Shown piece after piece: positions 1 through 3,796 of a DNA stretch of 7,354 bases. A program made the position numbers and the translations under genes. Position 1 is the first letter of the stretch. Every line of letters starts with the position of its first letter. The notes under the pieces are model-generated. The model searched no databases. It was not told where the DNA came from and saw only the letters and a program-made list of their open reading frames with translations. The DNA is taken from the NCBI GenBank assembly GCA_025351525.1, contig JANXVV010000526.1, positions 1 to 7,354 of the forward strand, given 5' to 3'. Source of the stretch: Humisphaera sp. (GTDB taxonomy: Bacteria; Planctomycetota; Phycisphaerae; Tepidisphaerales; Tepidisphaeraceae).

Positions 1-217
1 CGGATTCGAGGATGCTGTCGCCCTGCAGTTCGCCGACCCAATAGCCCGCATCATGCTGCTTAGAAAGCAAGGCGCTTCTCGCATTTGTCAGCGCACTTTC
101 AATGTCCGGGCGGATGCCGGTTGGATCGGTGGACGGCGACGGTGGAACGGATTTGAAAACCGGTGATTGCAGCGACATAACGGGGGACACCGGTTTGACG
201 GGGGACGAAGAGTTCAT
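1..217 (-). CDS. shc: Squalene-hopene cyclase, N-terminal fragment (runs off left edge)
   Basis: An uninterrupted minus-strand frame starts at ATG 217-215 and stays open to the window edge, giving 72 codons of a protein that is normally about 650-750 residues. After a proline/serine-rich, poorly conserved leader (residues 1-36) comes a helix and then LLSKQHDAGYWVGELQGD (residues 50-67). This matches the start of the squalene-hopene cyclase alpha/alpha-barrel, where an LL..Q...GYW.GEL pattern precedes the ES/AEY segment; here the frame ends in LES. The enzyme cyclises squalene to hopene/hopanol at the inner membrane, the committed step of hopanoid synthesis. The catalytic DXDD motif lies beyond the window. 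Start choice: ATG 217 is the first in-frame ATG and sits in a duplicated ATGAA; an alternative is Met14. No Shine-Dalgarno motif precedes it, because the bases just upstream belong to an inserted repeat element. The aminotransferase and transporter nearby support the hopanoid assignment. Confidence 0.85.
   Translation of the reverse strand, partial: MNSSSPVKPVSPVMSLQSPVFKSVPPSPSTDPTGIRPDIESALTNARSALLSKQHDAGYWVGELQGDSILES
213..217. repeat. Candidate target-site duplication, left copy (TTCAT)
   Basis: TTCAT on the plus strand (ATGAA on the coding strand) directly abuts the left terminal inverted repeat of the element at 217-514 and contains the ATG of the squalene-hopene cyclase gene. An identical pentamer lies at 515-519. 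The duplication is 4 bp (TTCA) if the inverted repeats are aligned tip to tip, or 5 bp if one tip base is counted as target. Confidence 0.6.
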
Positions 218-514
218 TATTCAGCCGTTTCGCTTGCGAAGCGCGTCCATGTCACTGTGCGAGATCACGCGCTATTCAAAATGCCTTGCCGCAAAGACGC
301 AAAGAGCGCAAAGGAAAACGCAAAGAAATCAATTTCAAATTCCTCTTTGCGCTTACTTTGCGCACTTTGCGCCTTCGCGCCAGTGTTTATTTTCTTCCAT
401 TACCGGTGACGATTCACTCCATGACGACCTGCCACGGTTATGGCGCTTCATCCTGCGCAGTCATCTTGCGGGACAATTGCTCATCTGCGCTTCGCAAGCG
501 AAACGGCTCAATAA
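217..514. mobile_element. MITE-like non-coding element, about 298 bp, with 28-bp terminal inverted repeats
   Basis: The ends 217-244 and 487-514 are inverted copies matching at 27 of 28 positions, and the matched tips are flanked by TTCA/TTCAT direct repeats. Each inverted repeat also holds a small internal dyad (TTCGC-TT-GCGAA). The interior encodes no recognisable protein, is less GC-rich than the neighbouring genes and has a long CGCAAAG-rich hairpin at its centre. Non-autonomous size, terminal inverted repeats and a short target duplication are the features of a miniature inverted-repeat transposable element, mobilised in trans. It sits between the stop of the desaturase and the start of the cyclase gene on the same strand, so it now forms the whole spacer. 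No convincing promoter was seen in it on the minus strand, so cyclase expression presumably depends on readthrough or an unrecognised signal. The transposase family is unknown. Confidence 0.7.
290..379. repeat. CGCAAAG heptamer array forming a long hairpin
   Basis: Four direct copies of CGCAAAG lie at 290-296, 298-304, 307-313 and 319-325. After a short AT-rich loop, three exact reverse-complement copies (CTTTGCG) lie at 345-351, 356-362 and 365-371, with a degenerate fourth (CTTCGCG) at 373-379. The two halves therefore pair as one imperfect stem of about 35-40 bp. Similar CGCAAAG-rich hairpins recur in intergenic DNA of various bacteria, from general knowledge. Here the hairpin is the core of the element at 217-514. 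There is no T-tract, so a simple intrinsic terminator is unlikely. Confidence 0.7.
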
Positions 515-519
515 TTCAT
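515..519. repeat. Candidate target-site duplication, right copy (TTCAT)
   Basis: This is the second copy of the pentamer at 213-217, directly outside the right terminal inverted repeat. On the minus strand it reads ATGAA and contains the TGA stop of the desaturase (518-516). Joining the two flanks through one copy gives an ATGA overlap of desaturase stop and cyclase start. Confidence 0.6.
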
Positions 520-1460
520 GCGGTCGCCCGATCTGCTGAATCTTCAGCATGGGTGGGAGCGGTGTGCCGGCGTCCGTGAATCAACGGCTCGCCCGCCAGA
601 AATCCAAGCCCGTGCGGCGGTGTGATGACATACACGCCCGCCCCCTTCTGCTGCTCGGCGATCTGTCGATGAAAATTTTTCATCTCCGTCCAGTGCATTC
701 GCGGGCGAAAATGATGCTCGGCGTGATACCCGTTGTTGAACCACAGCCAATTGTACAACTTGTGATACGAACTCACCCCCCACGCCATCGGCACATCAGG
801 GTTGCCGCCGTAATGCAGGTAGTAGCCATTCACATAGGACAGGCAGTGCCCGAAATAATAGAACGGCAGAAAGAAGACCATGAACCGCCAGTTCAGCACA
901 AAACCGGCGGTGAAGAACGCGATGAACGCGGCGATTTCAAAGACGCCCCACCACGCCTCGGAAACGCTCAGTCGTTTGATGTCGTTGAAAATCTCGCGCG
1001 GATCATCGCGGAAATAGGACAGGAAAATATACGTCCAGGGATTTTCCGGCTCGCCATCGTGACCATGCTGATAGATGGAAAGCGGATCGATCGTCCTGCC
1101 CTTCTCATCCGGCAGATCGGCATTCCCCATGTGATGACGGCGATGCACCGACTCGTAAAACACCTGCGAAAATCCCATCGTCAGCGATTCCACAGTGCTG
1201 AAGAGGCGATTCAGAATCCTCGACCTGAAAAAGCGGTTGTGCAGAAAATTATGGGAGACGCCGTTGATGTTCCAGGAAATGCTGATGGAGTAAATCAACC
1301 CCAACGGCAGCATCGCCCACCAGTGCAGATGCTTGAACGCGAAGAACAGCCCGATGACGTAGGCGAAATGAGCCAGTCCCGCGAGCGCGGGGATGATATC
1401 GTAGCGGGAGTGGGCGAAAAATTTGGAGGACGTCGAAACCACTGAAAACACCTCTAACAA
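516..1460 (-). CDS. Membrane fatty acid desaturase superfamily protein
   Basis: This 314-residue protein has the three-histidine-box signature of the membrane di-iron desaturase/hydroxylase family: HNFLH (70-74), HRRHH (106-110) and HAEHH (246-250), with extra candidate iron ligands such as His205 and His216. Hydrophobic stretches near residues 22-42, 48-63, 172-189 and 192-210 suit a four-pass inner-membrane enzyme with the boxes on the cytoplasmic side. The family uses O2 and an electron donor to desaturate or hydroxylate acyl chains, carotenoids or other lipids; the substrate here cannot be read from sequence. The longest frame starts at TTG 1460. In-frame GTG codons at 1451 and 1442 are equally possible, and an AAGG nine bases before GTG 1451 slightly favours that one. 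The first in-frame ATG (Met50) would cut the first membrane segment. It lies on the same strand as, and was probably once translationally coupled to, the squalene-hopene cyclase gene. A role in hopanoid modification or in a co-regulated membrane lipid is inference. Confidence 0.88.
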   Translation of the reverse strand: MLEVFSVVSTSSKFFAHSRYDIIPALAGLAHFAYVIGLFFAFKHLHWWAMLPLGLIYSISISWNINGVSHNFLHNRFFRSRILNRLFSTVESLTMGFSQVFYESVHRRHHMGNADLPDEKGRTIDPLSIYQHGHDGEPENPWTYIFLSYFRDDPREIFNDIKRLSVSEAWWGVFEIAAFIAFFTAGFVLNWRFMVFFLPFYYFGHCLSYVNGYYLHYGGNPDVPMAWGVSSYHKLYNWLWFNNGYHAEHHFRPRMHWTEMKNFHRQIAEQQKGAGVYVITPPHGLGFLAGEPLIHGRRHTAPTHAEDSADRATA

Positions 1461-1574
1461 CCTTGAAGGAAATCAGGAATATAAATCACAGAACGGCCAT
1501 CGCGCCTTGCCTCTAATCGCGCTTGGTCCGTTGAAAGCGTCTCTATGCCCACTGTGGTTCAACCGCATTCTAAT

Positions 1575-1835
1575 TCACGCCCCCGCCGGTGGCAGTCGAC
1601 TGCCAAGCGTAAACCAGCCTTTGCTGGGATCGTAAATCAATTGCAGCAGTCGGCGATCGAATTCCTGAAACCAGCGCCACCATTCGATGGGTTCCAGATC
1701 CTCCACCTCCGCCGCAAACTCGTCGTTGCCAAGGCGGATTCGGTCCGGGTTGCCTGCGACGCACGCGGGGAATAATCCGCGAGCCGTGGCCCAGTGATAG
1801 ATCGTCTGGTGATTCGTCGTTTCATAAACAGTCAT
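1575..1835 (-). CDS. Small uncharacterised protein, 86 aa
   Basis: An ATG-initiated frame encodes an acidic, aromatic-rich protein that I do not recognise. It has a WW.W.F segment (PIEWWRWFQEFDRR, about residues 49-62) followed by LLQLIYDPSKGWFTLG (63-78), and no signal peptide or membrane helix. Codons favour G or C at third positions as in the neighbouring genes, and the composition looks protein-like rather than like antisense noise, so it is probably a real gene. It is the first gene of the minus-strand group, ending 114 bp before the desaturase frame. A promoter-like pair lies immediately upstream, leaving only about 10 nt of leader and no Shine-Dalgarno site. A role in lipid metabolism is suggested only by position. 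Confidence 0.5.
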   Translation of the reverse strand: MTVYETTNHQTIYHWATARGLFPACVAGNPDRIRLGNDEFAAEVEDLEPIEWWRWFQEFDRRLLQLIYDPSKGWFTLGSRLPPAGA

Positions 1836-1845
1836 AGCGCCCGCG

Positions 1846-1874
1846 ATTGTAGGAATCGATCGGCGGTTTGCAAA
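1846..1874 (-). promoter_or_regulatory. Candidate sigma70-type promoter for the minus-strand group
   Basis: On the minus strand TTTGCA (1874-1869) and TACAAT (1851-1846) are separated by 17 bp and match the -35 and -10 consensus at four and five of six positions. The -10 box ends only 10 nt before the ATG of the 86-residue protein, so the transcript would be leaderless or nearly so. Such matches arise by chance fairly often. Confidence 0.35.
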
Positions 1875-1954
1875 GAATTCCCTTGCCGTCTCGGGAGTTT
1901 TCGCGACAAATCATCCGAGATCGCCTCGAACCAGGGCCATCGCATTCGAGATTT

Positions 1955-2109
1955 CCGGTCCCCTCCCCCCGGTACTCCGGGGGGAGGGTTAGGGTGAGGG
2001 GTCTTGCATTTAACTTCCGCCGGATCGAGAGATGCGACGTCTTCTTGCCACGAAGAAAAACCCCTCACCCTAACCTTCTCCCATGAGTACATGGCGGGGA
2101 GGGGACCGG
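1955..2109. repeat. Palindromic intergenic repeat with 47/49-bp arms
   Basis: The left arm (1955-2001) and right arm (2061-2109) are imperfect inverted copies. The outer CCGGTCCCCTCCCC and inner GGTTAGGGTGAGGGG blocks match exactly; the middle differs by a few bases. Each arm is itself a dyad (CCCTCCCCCC-GGTACTCC-GGGGGGAGGG on the left). A 59-nt loop separates the arms. CCCTCACCCTAACC-type palindromes are common dispersed intergenic repeats in bacterial genomes, from general knowledge. It encodes nothing recognisable, and no clear target duplication was found. Transcribed, it would form a very stable hairpin upstream of the aminotransferase. Confidence 0.75.
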
Positions 2110-2224
2110 AGAGCCAAATGCGCCGCGAACGACGAGCGACGATCTCCATGGAAAACGGGCCTACCTGTCGCTTATACTACCGTCCGCGCGTTTGATGCAA
2201 AACCGACTTGGATGACGAAAGTAG

Positions 2225-3613
2225 ATGATGCAAACCGATTTCATGGCTTGGCTCGATCAGCAACAGGGGCGTCAATACGACCTGCACTCGGACCATATCA
2301 ATCCGGTGTTCGTGAAGATGCTGCGCACGATCGGTTTCGATAAAGGTTACGTGCGCGGCGAGGGTTGCTACCTGTGGGACGCCGAGGGAAATAAATATCT
2401 GGATCTGTTGACCGGCTGGGGAGTCTTCGCGCTGGGCCGCAATCACCCGAAGGTGAAATCGATCCTCAACCAACTGATGGACCGCAACCTGCCGAATCTC
2501 GTCCGAATGGATTGCGGCTTGCTCAGCGGGTTGGTCGCCGAAAAGCTCACGAGCAAAACCGGGGGTGATCTGTCGCGCGTTTTTTTCTGCAACAGCGGTA
2601 CGGAGACGATCGAAGGGGCGATCAAATTCGCCCGCTGCGCAACCGGTCGACAGCAGATCGTCTACTGCGATCACGCGTTTCACGGCTTAAGCACCGGCGC
2701 ATTGGCGCTCAACGGCGGGGAATTTTTTCGGGAGCGATTCGGGGAACTGATGCCCGGAACTTCGTGCGTTCCGTTCAATGATCTGGCGAAATTGGAAGAG
2801 GCGCTTAGTCGTAAGACGACGGCGGCGTTTGTGGTCGAACCGGTGCAGGGCAAAACTTGCGAGGTGGTGGCCGATGGATATCTGGCCGAGGCCCGCCGTC
2901 TTTGTGACAAATACGGCACGCTGCTCGTTCTGGACGAAGTGCAGGCGGGCCTGGGTCGCACGGGCAAATGGTTCTGCTATCAGCATTGGCCGAGCGTCGA
3001 ACCGGATATCGTCTGCACCGCCAAGGCGCTGAGCGGCGGATATGTGCCGGTGGGCGCGATCATCACCCGGCCAAAAATCATGGACGGCGTTTTCAATTCC
3101 ATGGAGCGCTGCGTCGTTCACTCCAACACCTTCGGGCAAAACGACATGGCCATGGCCGCCGCGTTGGCGAGCCTGCATGTAATCGAAGAAGACAAGTTGG
3201 TTGAGAACGCCGCCGCGCTCGGGGAATATGCGATCGCCGAGCTGCGAAAGCTGAGCAAGGACAATCCTTTCGTCGCCGCCGTGCGCGGCAAGGGGTTGAT
3301 GTTCGGCATCGATTTCGCCCGGCCCAAAGAATCTTTCAAACTGAAGATGGCCTGGGACATGCTGCACAAAATGAACTTCGGTGTGTTCGGTCAAATGATC
3401 ATCATCCCCCTGCTACAGAAGCACCGTATCCTCACGCAGGTCGCCGGTTATCACACCGAGGTGATTAAATTCCTACCGCCGATGACGATCACCAAAGAGG
3501 ATGTGGACTGGTTTTTGGGGGCGATGAAAGACGTGCTGGATGACACCCTGCGCGTTCCCGGCACTGCGTGGACCACCGTAGCCGGCCTGACGAAGCGGGC
3601 GATTAAAGCATGA
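2225..3613 (+). CDS. hpnO: Class III PLP aminotransferase, HpnO-like (aminohopanoid synthesis)
   Basis: This 462-residue protein is a full-length fold-type I, class III aminotransferase. Visible motifs are the phosphate-binding SGTE (124-127), the HAFHG loop that stacks on the cofactor (150-154), DEVQ with Asp237 contacting the pyridine nitrogen, and the PLP-binding Lys267 in AKALSGG. The C-terminal segment FGQM..IPLLQKH.ILTQVAG, then V.KFLPP and EDVDWF, resembles what I recall of the HpnO branch rather than classical ornithine or acetylornithine aminotransferases. HpnO converts a bacteriohopane side-chain precursor to aminobacteriohopanetriol in the cytoplasm. A TAG codon lies immediately upstream of ATG 2225, so the start is 2225 or the next ATG at 2228; only a weak GAAAG could serve as ribosome site. 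It is followed in the same direction by an HpnN-like transporter, with a squalene-hopene cyclase across the divergent region, which strongly supports the hopanoid role. Otherwise it could be an omega-amino-acid aminotransferase. Confidence 0.85.
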   Translation: MMQTDFMAWLDQQQGRQYDLHSDHINPVFVKMLRTIGFDKGYVRGEGCYLWDAEGNKYLDLLTGWGVFALGRNHPKVKSILNQLMDRNLPNLVRMDCGLLSGLVAEKLTSKTGGDLSRVFFCNSGTETIEGAIKFARCATGRQQIVYCDHAFHGLSTGALALNGGEFFRERFGELMPGTSCVPFNDLAKLEEALSRKTTAAFVVEPVQGKTCEVVADGYLAEARRLCDKYGTLLVLDEVQAGLGRTGKWFCYQHWPSVEPDIVCTAKALSGGYVPVGAIITRPKIMDGVFNSMERCVVHSNTFGQNDMAMAAALASLHVIEEDKLVENAAALGEYAIAELRKLSKDNPFVAAVRGKGLMFGIDFARPKESFKLKMAWDMLHKMNFGVFGQMIIIPLLQKHRILTQVAGYHTEVIKFLPPMTITKEDVDWFLGAMKDVLDDTLRVPGTAWTTVAGLTKRAIKA

Positions 3614-3622
3614 CCCTCCGAC

Positions 3623-3782
3623 GCCAGTGCTTTGTTAAAGCTGAAATTTCGGGCTGCGTGCCGTAGGGGTGCCACAGGTCGGCGTACTCGCAGACCTGTG
3701 CTCTTCCGGCGGTCAAAGAGCCCAGGTCTCGGAGTACCGCGACCTATGGCACCTTCATTTTTAGCTGTGACAAAGCACTGGC
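3623..3782. repeat. Palindromic MITE-like element, about 160 bp, filling the hpnO-hpnN gap
   Basis: The ends 3623-3634 and 3771-3782 are exact 12-bp inverted repeats (GCCAGTGCTTTG), continued imperfectly for about 15 more bases. An inner pair, 3668-3705 and 3716-3753, matches inversely at 32 of 38 positions. Each inner arm also folds alone (CACAGGTC...GACCTGTG on the left; AGGTC...GACCT on the right), so the unit can form one long hairpin or a cruciform/cloverleaf. It starts 10 bp after the aminotransferase stop and ends 14 bp before the transporter start, so it is nearly the whole spacer. No clear target duplication and no T-tract were seen. It could be a mobile repeat, an mRNA stabiliser or an attenuator within a bicistronic message. 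Confidence 0.75.
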
Positions 3783-3796
3783 CGATTTGAAATCTC

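Larger units (their letters stand above)
1836..2224. other. Divergent intergenic region between the two gene groups
   Basis: These 389 bp separate the minus-strand group (small protein, desaturase, cyclase) from the plus-strand pair (aminotransferase, transporter), so promoters for both should lie here. About 40% of it is the palindromic repeat at 1955-2109. Towards the aminotransferase, TATACT at 2173-2178 resembles a -10 box, 46 bp before the start codon, but no good -35 hexamer sits at the usual distance. No tRNA, riboswitch or convincing small gene was seen. Confidence 0.6.

Noticed and set aside
290..379. Short spaced repeats suggesting a CRISPR array
   Set aside because: The repeat units are 7 bp with 1-5 bp gaps and are mirrored in the second half; there are no 25-40-bp repeats, no uniform spacers and no cas genes.
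102..539. A 145-codon plus-strand frame spanning the cyclase start and the repeat element
   Set aside because: It crosses three distinct units (cyclase antisense, the repeat element and the desaturase 3' end) and resembles no protein.
549..1445. A 298-codon plus-strand open frame opposite the desaturase
   Set aside because: It is antisense to a gene with clear histidine boxes, has no recognisable domain and is rich in Arg, Gln and His as mirror frames of GC-rich genes usually are.
2150..2178. A complete sigma70 promoter for the aminotransferase
   Set aside because: TATACT at 2173-2178 is a good -10 match, but the hexamer 17 bp upstream (GGAAAA) does not resemble TTGACA, so only the -10 is mentioned as a possibility.
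3668..3753. Intrinsic terminator between hpnO and hpnN
   Set aside because: The stem is long and imperfect with nested hairpins, no T-tract follows, and the downstream gene starts 44 bp later on the same strand with no promoter of its own that I can see.
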